The notes: a model not told the origin generated them from the letters alone. A stretch of 64,000 bases of DNA from Acidobacteriota bacterium (GCA_028875725.1 JAPPCR010000019.1:72483-136482), one strand, 5' to 3'; counted from the first letter of the stretch, positions 25,116-34,038 are shown. Translations and numbers: made by a program.

Positions 25116-25329
25116 CCAGCCGGCGATCGAAGATCGGATTGTCGGCAGTCTGACGCCCGGTCTCGACTGGGTGGCGCTCGTGCGCGCGTATCCGCTGGCG
25201 TCCGTGGCAGTGGCGGCTTCGCTCGGTTTCCTGATCGGACGCGCCCGTGGCCGGGAGATCCTCGGCATTCTGGGCGACCTCGCCGGCGAGCGGGTCGACG
25301 AGAGCGTACGCAGCGTCCTGATCCGCTAG
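25099..25329 (+). CDS. Small membrane protein, 76 residues
   Basis: GTG 25099, 76 residues, overlapping the DUF883 gene by 17 bp. One membrane helix at about residues 29-47 (YPLASVAVAASLGFLIGRAR) resembles the C-terminal anchor of the preceding protein, with a short polar C-terminus (GERVDESVRSVLIR). Function unknown; co-expression with the DUF883 protein is likely from the overlap. Confidence 0.6.
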   Translation: MTADPDQPAIEDRIVGSLTPGLDWVALVRAYPLASVAVAASLGFLIGRARGREILGILGDLAGERVDESVRSVLIR

Positions 25330-25354
25330 GGCCTCGCGCCAGGGCCTTCCTTCG

Positions 25355-26167
25355 CTGCGCCGTCTGCTCCACCTCTCCGACATCCACTTCGGGCCGCCGC
25401 ACTACCGGCCGGCGGCCGCGGGCGTGGAGGCGCTGGTCGCCGACCGGCGCCCCGACCTCGTCGTCGTGTCGGGAGACCTGACTCAGCGGGCGAAACCTCT
25501 GCAGTTCCGGCAGGCGCGGCGGTTCCTGGAAGGGCTCGGGCCGCCGTTCCTGGCCGTACCGGGCAACCACGACGTTCCGATGTACCGGGTGTGGGAGCGT
25601 CTGCTCGACCGTTACGGCGCCTACCGCCGCCACTTCAGCCCCGACATCGAGCCCAGCTTCCGGGATGCGGAACTGGAGGTCGTCGGGTTCAACACGGCGT
25701 TCAACCTGACGATCGAGGACGGCCGCTTCACGGCACGCCAACTGGCCGCGGTGGGGGAGCGCTTCCATCGGGACGGCTCGGCGGAGAGCGAGGGCCGTGT
25801 GCGGATCGCCGTCGCCCATCACCCGCTGGCGGCCCTGCCCGAACTGATGGGCTGGCGTACGGCGCGTCGCAGCGGCGAGGCCCTGACGGCGTTCGCGGCC
25901 GCCGGCGTCGACCTGGTCCTGGCCGGGCACGTCCACGTAGCCGCCGTGGGCGTGGCGCCGGACTGCGGAAGAAGGCTGTGGCTGGTCCAGAGCGGTACCT
26001 CGACTTCGGGGCGCGGACGGGGCAGGGAGCGCGGCCGGAACACCTGCAACCTGATCACCCTGGATACGGGGGTCGGGGGCCGGTCGGCGACGGTCGAGCA
26101 GATGCTCTGGTCGGAGCGGAGCGGGCTTTTCGAGACAGAAGCGGTTCACGACTGCGCACTGGCATGA
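25355..26167 (+). CDS. Metallophosphoesterase (calcineurin-like), apparent CTG start
   Basis: Dimetal phosphoesterase motifs are complete: SDIHFG, VVSGDLT, PGNHDVP, VAHHPL and LAGHVHVA. The first motif lies upstream of the first ATG/GTG/TTG in frame (GTG 25424, which would delete SDIH). The frame is open from the stop at 25319, with no ATG, GTG or TTG. CTG 25355 gives the natural N-terminus MRRLLHLSDIHFG; CTG 25364 is possible. About 270 residues. It probably hydrolyses a phosphodiester, but the substrate is unknown (3',5'-cAMP phosphodiesterase CpdA-like proteins look similar). It is followed 19 bp later by the M16 pair. Confidence 0.8.
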   Translation: MRRLLHLSDIHFGPPHYRPAAAGVEALVADRRPDLVVVSGDLTQRAKPLQFRQARRFLEGLGPPFLAVPGNHDVPMYRVWERLLDRYGAYRRHFSPDIEPSFRDAELEVVGFNTAFNLTIEDGRFTARQLAAVGERFHRDGSAESEGRVRIAVAHHPLAALPELMGWRTARRSGEALTAFAAAGVDLVLAGHVHVAAVGVAPDCGRRLWLVQSGTSTSGRGRGRERGRNTCNLITLDTGVGGRSATVEQMLWSERSGLFETEAVHDCALA

Positions 26168-26186
26168 CCTACGACCGCGCCCTGGC

Positions 26187-27449
26187 ATGAACGCGGTCGA
26201 TCTGCGGGCCTTCGACCGCGTGGCGGGTCGGGTCGAGACGCTGGACAACGGCCTGCGAGTGGTCCTCCTGCCGCAGAACGGGGCCGAGTCGATCGTCGTT
26301 GCCCTCTGCTATCGCGCCGGAAGTCGGGACGAGGAACCCGGCGAGTCCGGTCTGGCCCACTTTCTGGAGCACATGATGTTCAAGGGCTCGGCGGCCTACG
26401 AACCGGGCGCGATCGACCGTCTGACTCAGCGCCTGGGCGGCACGAACAACGCGTTCACGTCCCACGACGCAACCCTCTACCACTTCCAGTTCGAGCGCGG
26501 ATCGTGGCAGGAGGCGCTCCGGATCGAGTCCGACCGGATGCGGGGCCTGAGCCTGCTGCCGGAGGAGGTGGACAGCGAGCGCGAGGTGATCCTCGAGGAG
26601 ATCCGGATGGTCGAGGACGATCCCTGGGACGCGCTGGAGCAGGCGGTGGCCCGGCGCGTGTTCGGCGGCCATCCCTACGGGCGATCCGTGCTCGGCACGA
26701 GGGAGAGCCTGCGCTCGCTGGACGCCGGGGCGCTCCGCTCGTTTCATGACCGGCACTATCGGCCGGGTCGTGCGGTCCTGGTCTGCGCCGGCGGCCTGCC
26801 CCCGGACGCGATGGAGCTTGTCGAGGCGGCGCTGGGCGGCGGCGCGCCAACCGGTGGGCGAACCCGCGCGAGCCCCGGATCGCCCGTCTTCGAGGCACGG
26901 CCCGACGGTCGGGTCGAGCTGCAGGGAGGGGAGACGCCACGCCTGCTCGTCGCCCATCCGGCGCCCGCGCCGGACGACCCGGCCCATGTCCATCTCCGTC
27001 TGACCCTGGCCGTCCTCTGCAGTGGCCGCGCGAGTCGCGTCCAGCGCGACCTTGTCGAGGAGGATCCGCTGGCGCTCTGGGCCTCGGCCGCCGTTGCCGG
27101 GCACCGGTTGGGAGGCATGGCGACGCTGTCGGCCGAGGCGGCGCCCGGTGTCGATCCGGAGCGTCTGGAGCAGGAGCTCTGTGCGCGGGTCGAGGGCCTC
27201 GCGAGTCGCCCGCCGGACGCCGAAGAGCTCGAGCGGGCGAAGCGGATTCTGTTCGCGGACTGGGTCTTCCTGCACGAAGCGGTCGCCGAACGGGCGGTGA
27301 CGGCCGCGCTCGAGCAGGCTCTGTTCCGACCGGGCTTCAGCCGCGATTCGTTCGAGGCGTTGTCCGCCGCGACCGCATCCGACGTCGCCGCGGCCTGCGC
27401 CGCCCTGCTGTCCGGGGAAACGCGGGTCGTCGGCTGGTCTCGCCCGTGA
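26187..27449 (+). CDS. M16 zinc peptidase, catalytic subunit-like
   Basis: 420 residues. The inverted zinc motif HFLEH (H58, E61, H62) is followed about 75 residues later by the third ligand in EREVILEEI (E137/E138). Domain order is the usual peptidase M16 N-terminal then C-terminal half (GRASRVQRDLVEEDPLALWA). There is no signal peptide. It resembles mitochondrial processing peptidase beta-type bacterial proteins. The next gene is a second M16 protein without the zinc motif, overlapping by GTGA, which suggests a heterodimer. Confidence 0.92.
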   Translation: MNAVDLRAFDRVAGRVETLDNGLRVVLLPQNGAESIVVALCYRAGSRDEEPGESGLAHFLEHMMFKGSAAYEPGAIDRLTQRLGGTNNAFTSHDATLYHFQFERGSWQEALRIESDRMRGLSLLPEEVDSEREVILEEIRMVEDDPWDALEQAVARRVFGGHPYGRSVLGTRESLRSLDAGALRSFHDRHYRPGRAVLVCAGGLPPDAMELVEAALGGGAPTGGRTRASPGSPVFEARPDGRVELQGGETPRLLVAHPAPAPDDPAHVHLRLTLAVLCSGRASRVQRDLVEEDPLALWASAAVAGHRLGGMATLSAEAAPGVDPERLEQELCARVEGLASRPPDAEELERAKRILFADWVFLHEAVAERAVTAALEQALFRPGFSRDSFEALSAATASDVAAACAALLSGETRVVGWSRP

Positions 27450-28720
27450 CCGATCGCGAGCCGCTGCGTCTCGACCTGTGGTCGGGCCGGCTGCGCCTGG
27501 CCGCCCTGCGCGTGCCGGACTCCGGCGTCGTGGCGGCCCGAGCCTGGCTTCGCGGCGGCGCCCGCGTCGATCCGTCGCCCGGGCTGGCGCTTCTCTGCGG
27601 CCGCATGCTGGTCGAGGGCAGCGCCCGCCGAACCTGGCGCGAGATCGCCGAACAGGCCGAAGCGCGCGGCGTGTCCCTGAACGGCTTGGCGAGCGCCGAG
27701 GTCCACGGCCTCTCGGTCGACGCGCTGGCCGACGACGCGGATCTGGCGCTCGAGTGGCTGGCCGAGCTGGTGCTCGAAGCCGGTTTCGACCGGGCGCGCT
27801 TCGAGCTGCTGCGCGACCAGACCCTGGGTGAGCTTCTCAGTCTCGCGGATCGCCCCGAAGTCGTGACCGGCTGGGCCTTCCAGGATCAGCTCTACCATCC
27901 CCATCCCCTCGCGTCGCCTAGTCAGGGAACGAGCGAGTCACTGGCCGCCCTCACGCCCGAGGATTGCATGCGGTTTCACGGCGAGGCCCTGGCGCGGGGT
28001 GGCGTGGTGGCGGTGGCGGGCGACATCGACGAGGACGCGGTGCTGGCGGACCTGGAGCGCTTCTTCGGAGGCTCGGCCGGAGCCGCTATCCGTACGGTCG
28101 AACCGCCGGCGCCGCGCGGCCGGCGCGAAAAGCGCGTCGAGATCGTCACCGGTTCCCGAGAGCAGGCGCACGTATACGCGGGACACTTCACCGTAGACCG
28201 GCGGCATCCGGATCTGCCGGAGCTGCGCGCGCTCGGCATCCTGCTCGGATCCGACGGTCTGGCCGGACGGATCCCCCATCGCGTTCGCGAACGGGAGGGT
28301 CTGGCGTACGCGACTCACGTCGATGTGCTGGCCGGCGCCGGCAGCGATCCAGGCGCCCTCTCGGTCTACCTCGGAACCCATCCGGATCATGTCGAGCGCG
28401 GGCTCGAACTGGTCCGCGAAGCGCTCCACGAGGTGCTGGAGCGGCCGCCCGAAGCGGCCGTCCTCGAAGCATGCAGGACCGGGATGTTCGGCCACGAGCC
28501 CTTTCTGACGGAGACCGCCGGCCTCTGGGCCGGCCTGCTCGTCGACGCGCTGCTCTTCGAGCTACCGAGTTACCGGCGCTCCTGGCGGCTCGAACGGATC
28601 GAGCGTCTCAGCCCGGAAGGTGTCTTCCGGGCGGCGCGGCGGCACCTCGACCCGGAGCGGATGCTGGTGACGGTGGGAGTGCCCGGCCAGGACGGTTGCC
28701 TGCGAAACGCCGTTTCGTAG
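27446..28720 (+). CDS. M16 peptidase-like protein, non-catalytic partner
   Basis: 424 residues from GTG 27446, overlapping the catalytic M16 gene (GTGA). The M16 fold is present (LRLAALRVPDSGVVAARAWL; GLAGRIPHRVREREGLAYAT, carrying the R/Y pair that positions substrate in known M16 enzymes). The HxxEH motif is absent: the matching region reads ALLCGRMLVEGS. In characterised M16B pairs one subunit supplies zinc and the other the R/Y pair; the arrangement here fits. Cytoplasmic by lack of signal. Confidence 0.9.
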   Translation: MTDREPLRLDLWSGRLRLAALRVPDSGVVAARAWLRGGARVDPSPGLALLCGRMLVEGSARRTWREIAEQAEARGVSLNGLASAEVHGLSVDALADDADLALEWLAELVLEAGFDRARFELLRDQTLGELLSLADRPEVVTGWAFQDQLYHPHPLASPSQGTSESLAALTPEDCMRFHGEALARGGVVAVAGDIDEDAVLADLERFFGGSAGAAIRTVEPPAPRGRREKRVEIVTGSREQAHVYAGHFTVDRRHPDLPELRALGILLGSDGLAGRIPHRVREREGLAYATHVDVLAGAGSDPGALSVYLGTHPDHVERGLELVREALHEVLERPPEAAVLEACRTGMFGHEPFLTETAGLWAGLLVDALLFELPSYRRSWRLERIERLSPEGVFRAARRHLDPERMLVTVGVPGQDGCLRNAVS

Positions 28721-28732
28721 ATCTCGACCGGG

Positions 28733-30466
28733 TCAGAAAGCCACGCAGCTCAGCGCCGTGGTGTCGATCAACGCAGGCCCCAGGCCCTCATCGATGGCGT
28801 AGGGCGCCTTGGCGTCTCCGAAATCGACCAACACCCGATGAGCAAGGTCCGTCGCGCTCGCGATCAGCACCCAGTAGTGGCCGTTCATCTCGCAGCCGTC
28901 CAGCACTTTCACCAGCACTTCCCAGTTCGACGGATCGAAGAAGGTGAAGAGCCCCGAGTCCGTTGCCTGGTAGTCGCCGGAGCTCACAGCCGACGCCGCG
29001 CGCTCAGCGCCCTGCAGAGTGAACGAGGCGGTCACGTCGGCGTGCCGCAGGTCGTGCGTCGCTCCGACCTCCAGAATGTCCGCGACCTCGGGCGGCGATT
29101 CGGGTGCCGGCACATCCTCGCAGCGGAACGCGCCGGTGTCAGCCTGAGCGCGGGACGGCGCGCCGCCGGCGGAGCGGTAGACCTTGGAGAGACCGTCCGC
29201 GGCCTTGATGGAGAACTCGTAGCTGACATCCGTCGCGGCCGCGGAGAACACCCACCAGTGACCGTTCACCTCGCAGCCGTTCAGCACTTTGACCAGCACC
29301 TCCCAGTTCTCGCCGTCGAAGAAGGTGAAGAGCCCCGAGTCGGTTGATGCTCCGCCCATCTCAACGGGAGACATCGCATCCGCCTCGCCGTCCACGAGGT
29401 AGCTGCCGCTCACGCGGAACGTGTCACCATGCAGGCAGAGACTGCTCGTGTCGTCCTCGCAGACGCTCGACAGGGGTTCCCGGGGGAGGTAGATCCCGGA
29501 ACCGATCACGGCCCTCTGCTCCGAGTTGGGCACCGGGAAGCTCACCGCGTAACCGAGCTTCGGGGAACCGGTGTCCTCGTCTCCCTGGACGGTGGGGTCG
29601 TCGTAGTAGTACTCCAGGAACTTCCGACCCTCGCGCCGCGCACCTCCGATCAGCTCCTCGGCAAACCTCACCCCGTTGATGTCCGTCCTCGTCATGTCCG
29701 TCGGCGTGCCTTCGACATCCGGCCTGGTTGCGTGAAACAGGATGATGCCCGAGCCACTCACGACCCACAGGTAGATGGAACCGGACTTCCAGTCTCCTCC
29801 TTCCAGCCGGAAGGCGTTTCTGATCCCGACCAGGGCGCTGTAGCCTTCCGATCGGACGGCTTCGCGGTACACCTTGACCGCTTCCTCAACGAAGGTGATG
29901 AGTGTCTCGCTGTCCTTGACCTGCGACGCGGTGACGGCCGGTTTCGGCAGATGAGTCGCGGGCCTGTCCGGTACATGGGAGACGTCCTGCGACCAGCCGC
30001 CGACCAGCGTGAATCGTCTTCCCGTGATCCCGGAGATGTACTCGACGGCGTACGCAGTTCCTGGCTCCCCGTCGTGGTACTCGACGAAACCGCCGCCTCG
30101 GGCGCCGACCGCCAGGAGCTCCTGGACGACCTTCTTCCCGTTGTCGTCCTCGACGTCGATCAGGTTCTTGCTCTCCGCCGTGCGATCGCCCCCGTGGATG
30201 AACGGCTCACCGCTCTGGAGGAAGATGATCAGGAACATCGACCCCGCCTTGAGCGGCCCCTCCTGTTTCAGCCGGCCCCTGAGCTTTGCGCCTTCGTCTA
30301 CCTGGGTGATCGCCTCGAACTCTGCCTTCGCCCCTTCGACGAAAGCCTTCAGGGTCTCACGGTCCTTGACCTGGGCGGCAGTCGTCCTGGCTTCGGCGAC
30401 CCCGCTCGCCAGCATGAGTAGCGCCAGAACGGCGAGCGACAGCGCTCCCTTGCGGTTCGAACCCAT
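28733..30466 (-). CDS. Exported Cache-like protein with two C-terminal GLFTFFD modules
   Basis: 577 residues from ATG 30466, preceded by AAGGAGA. Signal peptide about 1-27 (LSLAVLALLMLASGVAEA). Two Cache-like sensory domains (about 30-155 and 170-320) each open with VKD.ETL..FVE and contain IYLWVVSGSGIILFHA-type strands. Two copies of a roughly 100-residue module follow, each with DSGLFTFFD..NWEVLVKVL and GCE.NGH.WV, plus spaced cysteines that could form disulfides. From memory the module is frequent in secreted Acidobacteriota proteins but has no named function. It has no transmembrane or enzyme domain, so it may be a free periplasmic or cell-surface ligand-binding protein. Confidence 0.75.
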   Translation of the reverse strand: MGSNRKGALSLAVLALLMLASGVAEARTTAAQVKDRETLKAFVEGAKAEFEAITQVDEGAKLRGRLKQEGPLKAGSMFLIIFLQSGEPFIHGGDRTAESKNLIDVEDDNGKKVVQELLAVGARGGGFVEYHDGEPGTAYAVEYISGITGRRFTLVGGWSQDVSHVPDRPATHLPKPAVTASQVKDSETLITFVEEAVKVYREAVRSEGYSALVGIRNAFRLEGGDWKSGSIYLWVVSGSGIILFHATRPDVEGTPTDMTRTDINGVRFAEELIGGARREGRKFLEYYYDDPTVQGDEDTGSPKLGYAVSFPVPNSEQRAVIGSGIYLPREPLSSVCEDDTSSLCLHGDTFRVSGSYLVDGEADAMSPVEMGGASTDSGLFTFFDGENWEVLVKVLNGCEVNGHWWVFSAAATDVSYEFSIKAADGLSKVYRSAGGAPSRAQADTGAFRCEDVPAPESPPEVADILEVGATHDLRHADVTASFTLQGAERAASAVSSGDYQATDSGLFTFFDPSNWEVLVKVLDGCEMNGHYWVLIASATDLAHRVLVDFGDAKAPYAIDEGLGPALIDTTALSCVAF

Positions 30467-30499
30467 CGTGTTCTCCTTCGTGGCATTGTAAGCGACGAG

Positions 30500-31621
30500 A
30501 TGACGAGAGTGCTGAGGACGGTCCTGTACAGGCGTCACGTCGAGTCGGGGGCTCGTTTCGGGCCGTTCGCCGGCTACGAGATGCCGATTCAGTATCAGGG
30601 AGTGCTGGCGGAGCACCGCGCGGTGCGCGAACGCGCCGGCATGTTCGATGTCTCCCACATGGGGGAGATCCGCGTGTGGGGTCCCCGCGCCCTGTCCCTG
30701 CTGCAGGGCCTGACGCCGAACGACGTGGGTGCGCTCGCGCCCGGCCGCGCCCACTACAGCGCCCTGCTGACGGAGCGGGGCACCTTCATCGACGATCTGC
30801 TCGTCTACTGTCTCGACCCGGAGGACTACCTCCTCGTGGTCAACGCCGCGTCGAGGGCTCGTGATCTGGAACTGCTCGAGACGGCGGCCTCGGCGGAGGA
30901 CGGTGGCGTCCGCGTAGACGACGAGAGCGACGAGACGGCCCTGATCGCTGTGCAGGGACCGCGGGCGGCGGAGATCGTCGCGGACGTCGTGGGTACCGAA
31001 GCCGCGGAGCTTCGGTACTACTCGTTTCTCCACCAGGATGAGGAAGAGCGGATCGTGTCGCGGACCGGCTACACGGGGGAGGACGGCTTCGAGATTTACA
31101 CGGCGGCCGGCCAGGCGGAGGATCTGTGGGCGGAGTTCCTGGCGCAGGGCAGCGACGTTGGCCTGATGCCGGCGGGTCTGGGCGCGAGAGACACGCTGCG
31201 GCTGGAAGCCGGGATGATGCTCTGCGGACAGGACATCGGCGAGGAGACGACGCCCCTTGAGGCCGGGCTGTCCTGGATCGTCAAGTGGAAGAAGGGCGAC
31301 TTCGTCGGCCGGGACGCCCTGGCCCGCCAGCGGGAGACGGGATGCCGCCACCGGCTTGTCGGTTTCGAGGTCGAGGGCCGCGGCATCGCCCGCCATGGAC
31401 ATCGCCTGACGGTCCGGGATGCCCCCGACTGTGCCGGTCCGGTGACCAGCGGCGCCTTCGCACCCACGCTGGGACGGGCGATCGGTATCGCCCGGCTGGA
31501 TTGCAGTAGCGGCGGGCCGCCCGCGCCCGACAGCGCGGCTTCGGTTACGGTTCGGGGCCGGGAGATCGACTGCCGTATCGTCAAACTACCCTTCTACCGG
31601 CGCCCCAAGGCGGGCGCCTGA
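30500..31621 (+). CDS. gcvT: Aminomethyltransferase (glycine cleavage T protein)
   Basis: 373 residues. Transfers the methylene group from aminomethylated GcvH to tetrahydrofolate, releasing ammonia. Typical motifs: FAGYEMPIQYQGVLAEH, RAGMFDVSHMGE, the catalytic D-containing RTGYTGEDGFEIY, LGARDTLRLEAGMMLCGQDI and a C-terminal barrel (VTSGAFAPTLGRAIGIA). gcvH follows after 17 bp. gcvP genes are not in this window. Confidence 0.96.
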   Translation: MTRVLRTVLYRRHVESGARFGPFAGYEMPIQYQGVLAEHRAVRERAGMFDVSHMGEIRVWGPRALSLLQGLTPNDVGALAPGRAHYSALLTERGTFIDDLLVYCLDPEDYLLVVNAASRARDLELLETAASAEDGGVRVDDESDETALIAVQGPRAAEIVADVVGTEAAELRYYSFLHQDEEERIVSRTGYTGEDGFEIYTAAGQAEDLWAEFLAQGSDVGLMPAGLGARDTLRLEAGMMLCGQDIGEETTPLEAGLSWIVKWKKGDFVGRDALARQRETGCRHRLVGFEVEGRGIARHGHRLTVRDAPDCAGPVTSGAFAPTLGRAIGIARLDCSSGGPPAPDSAASVTVRGREIDCRIVKLPFYRRPKAGA

Positions 31622-31638
31622 GTTCATATGAGGTTCCG

Positions 31639-32016
31639 ATGATTCCCGACGACCGCCTCTACACGGCGCAGCACGAGTGGCTCAAGGTCGAGGACGGCGA
31701 GGCCGTGCTCGGCATCACGGACTTTGCCCAGCAGGAACTGGGCGACGTCGTGTTCGTCGAACTGCCGGCGCCGGGACAGGAGTTCGCGGCCGGATCCGAG
31801 ATCGGCGCGATCGAATCGGTCAAGGCGGTGGCGGAGATCTACACGCCCGTGGCGGGCTCGATCGAGGCCGTGAACGATGGACTCGAGAACGCTCCGGAAG
31901 TGGTCAACGAGGATCCCTACGGCGAGGGTTGGCTGGTGCGCCTCCGACTTGACGAGGAAGGACCGCCGAACGAGCTGATGACAGCCGCCGCGTACGAGGC
32001 GCAGTTGGCGGGCTGA
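31639..32016 (+). CDS. gcvH: Glycine cleavage H protein
   Basis: 125 residues, normal length. The lipoyl-carrier protein of the glycine cleavage system; the lipoylated lysine is in IGAIESVKAVAEIYTPVAG. The C-terminal GEGWLVRLRL strand is typical. It lies between gcvT and a small membrane protein gene 15 bp downstream. Confidence 0.97.
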   Translation: MIPDDRLYTAQHEWLKVEDGEAVLGITDFAQQELGDVVFVELPAPGQEFAAGSEIGAIESVKAVAEIYTPVAGSIEAVNDGLENAPEVVNEDPYGEGWLVRLRLDEEGPPNELMTAAAYEAQLAG

Positions 32017-32031
32017 TCCGGACGCACGGCG

Positions 32032-32478
32032 ATGAAGGGGCTGGAGACTGTCATCCTGTCGTCGAGTCTGGCGGCGTGGTCGGTCGGCATCCTGGCCCAG
32101 ATCGGGATCCTGCGGTGGAACCTGACGTTCGAACTGGCGCTCTACCCGCTGTACATACTGGCCGCGTTTGCCGGCTGGTTCTTCGGCAACGTCTACGTCC
32201 ACCGCTCGGGCCGCGAGCGCCACTTCGCGGGCCGGGCTCTGGACGAGGTCATTCTCCAGGTGGCCCGCACCCGGCTCCTGTTCGTGCTCTACCTGTTCGG
32301 TCCGCCCGGCTGGCTGTACCTCGTTCGGTCCATGGCCCGGCGGGAGCAGCTCGAGGAGATGCCCCTGGTGCCGATCCTCACCTTCGGGGTGTACGCGGCT
32401 CTGTTCGCGGTACCCGTCCTGCTGCGGGGCACCGCCGCGCCGCGCCGCAAACTCGAACTCGGCCGGCGTGACGACTGA
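32032..32478 (+). CDS. Membrane protein of unknown family, 148 residues
   Basis: Four hydrophobic stretches at about 8-26, 33-54, 80-100 and 113-132, with a charged loop after the second (NVYVHRSGRERHFAGRALDE) and a basic tail. I do not recognise a family. It sits between gcvH and larE with very short spacings (15 bp and 1 bp), so it is probably in the same transcript. No transport or enzyme motif is visible. Confidence 0.7.
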   Translation: MKGLETVILSSSLAAWSVGILAQIGILRWNLTFELALYPLYILAAFAGWFFGNVYVHRSGRERHFAGRALDEVILQVARTRLLFVLYLFGPPGWLYLVRSMARREQLEEMPLVPILTFGVYAALFAVPVLLRGTAAPRRKLELGRRDD

Positions 32479-32479
32479 G

Positions 32480-33262
32480 ATGCTCGTCCGGACGCTCGAG
32501 GAGGACCTGAGGAGTCGTGGCCCGGTGCTGGTCGCCTTTTCGGGTGGCGTCGATTCGGGGTTGGTCGCGGCCCTGGCCCAACGCGCCCTGGGAGACCGGG
32601 CCGTGGCGGTGACGGCGGCGGCCGAAACCCTTGCCGGTTCAGAGTTGGACCACGCCCGCCGGCTGGCGGCGGAGATCGGCGTTCGCCACCTGGTCACCAC
32701 CTATAGCGAGCTCGACGAGCCCGAGTTCCGGGCCAATCCGCGTCACCGCTGTTACGTGTGTCAGGGACTGCGCATGGATCGGATGCTGGAACTCGCGAGG
32801 ACCGGCGGCTTCGCGACGGTCTGCGACGGCACGAACGCTTCGGATCCGGGCCCTGACCGCCCCGGTCTGCGGGCGGTGCGCGAGCGAGACGTCTACAGTC
32901 CGCTGCTGGAGCACGGCGTGACCAAGGCGGATGCCCGTCGGCTGGCGCGGGCGCTCGGCCTCACGGTATGGGACCGGCCGGCGAATGCCTGCCTGTCTTC
33001 GCGGATACCTCACGGCCAGCTCGTCACGCTGCCCAAGCTCCGCCGCATCGAGGAGGCCGAAGCGGAACTCCAGAAACGGGGCTTCCGCATCCTCAGAGTG
33101 CGTCACGACGGCGACTCGGCGCGGGTCGAGGTGGGGAAGGGCGAACTGCCGGCGGCAGAAAGCCAGTGGAGCGAGATCGAGGCGCGTCTGCTCGAGCTCG
33201 GTTTCGAGGGAGCGGCGCTCGACCCGCGCGGCTATCGAACCGGCGGCGCGGACGCCGCCTGA
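32480..33262 (+). CDS. larE: ATP-dependent sacrificial sulfur transferase LarE
   Basis: 260 residues from ATG 32480; GTG 32468 is an alternative overlapping the upstream stop. The PP-loop is VAFSGGVDSGLV. NPRHRCYVCQGLRMDRM and CDGTNASD are typical of LarE, and the conserved Cys in NACLSSRIPHG corresponds to the cysteine whose sulfur is donated to the pyridinium cofactor. LarE makes the bis-thiocarboxylate of the nickel-pincer nucleotide needed by lactate racemase and relatives. larB follows 11 bp later. larC and larA are not in this window. Confidence 0.94.
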   Translation: MLVRTLEEDLRSRGPVLVAFSGGVDSGLVAALAQRALGDRAVAVTAAAETLAGSELDHARRLAAEIGVRHLVTTYSELDEPEFRANPRHRCYVCQGLRMDRMLELARTGGFATVCDGTNASDPGPDRPGLRAVRERDVYSPLLEHGVTKADARRLARALGLTVWDRPANACLSSRIPHGQLVTLPKLRRIEEAEAELQKRGFRILRVRHDGDSARVEVGKGELPAAESQWSEIEARLLELGFEGAALDPRGYRTGGADAA

Positions 33263-33273
33263 GCGGCGTCGCG

Positions 33274-34038
33274 ATGGAGCGGGAGCGACTCCTCGAGCTG
33301 TTGCGAGGCGTAGCCGCCGGCGACATCTCACCGGAGGACGCGCACGAACGCGTGGCGCGTCTGCCCTACCTGGACCTGGGGGCGGCCAGGCTCGACCTCG
33401 ATCGGGAAAGCCGGACCGGCCTGCCCGAGGTCGTCTTCGCTCAGGGCAAGAGCGACGACGAGCTGGTTCGGATCGTCGAAGCGATGGTGGCGGACTCGGG
33501 CCGCGTGCTGGTCACACGAGTGGAGGCGGCGGCCGCGGAATTGCTCAGCGCCGCGATCCCTGACGGCCGCTTCGAGCCGCGCGCGAGGATCTGGAGCGCC
33601 GGCCGCTTCGGGCCGCCGTCCGGGCGACGGGTCGCGGTGCTGAGCGCCGGTACGTCGGACTTTCCGGTGGCGGAGGAGGCCGCGTCGTGCAGCGAGTGGC
33701 TGGGGCACGAAGTCGAGCGGATCCGGGATGTCGGCGTCGCCGGCATTCAGCGCGCGCTCGACTCGATCGATTCTCTCCGCCGGGCCGATGTGGCGGTGGT
33801 CGTGGCGGGAATGGACGGCGCCCTGCCGACGGTGGTCGCCGGACTGGTGCCCTGTCCGGTGGTGGCGGTTCCGACCAGCGTCGGCTACGGCGCGAGCTTC
33901 GAGGGGATCGGGCCGTTGCTGACCATGCTCACGGCCTGCGCCCCGGGCATCGCCGTCGTCAACATCGACAACGGCTTCGGCGCGGCGGCGCTGGCTCACC
34001 GCATTCTGTCGACCAGCATCGCGTCGCCGTACGAATAG
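33274..34038 (+). CDS. larB: Nickel-pincer cofactor biosynthesis protein LarB
   Basis: 254 residues from ATG 33274. Carboxylates and hydrolyses NaAD to the pyridinium biscarboxylate intermediate. Landmarks: N-terminal LLELLRGVAAGDISPEDA, DRESRTGLPEVVFAQGKSDDE, then a PurE-like C-terminal domain (VAVLSAGTSDFPVAEEA, VVVAGMDGALPTVVAGLV, VAVPTSVGYGASFEG, VVNIDNGFGAA). Its 3' end overlaps the convergent queA by 43 bp. Confidence 0.95.
   Translation: MERERLLELLRGVAAGDISPEDAHERVARLPYLDLGAARLDLDRESRTGLPEVVFAQGKSDDELVRIVEAMVADSGRVLVTRVEAAAAELLSAAIPDGRFEPRARIWSAGRFGPPSGRRVAVLSAGTSDFPVAEEAASCSEWLGHEVERIRDVGVAGIQRALDSIDSLRRADVAVVVAGMDGALPTVVAGLVPCPVVAVPTSVGYGASFEGIGPLLTMLTACAPGIAVVNIDNGFGAAALAHRILSTSIASPYE

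Noticed and set aside
30467..31402. 312-codon N-terminal extension of the Cache protein antisense to gcvT
   Set aside because: ATG 30466 has a ribosome site and begins a proper signal peptide; the upstream part is antisense to gcvT.
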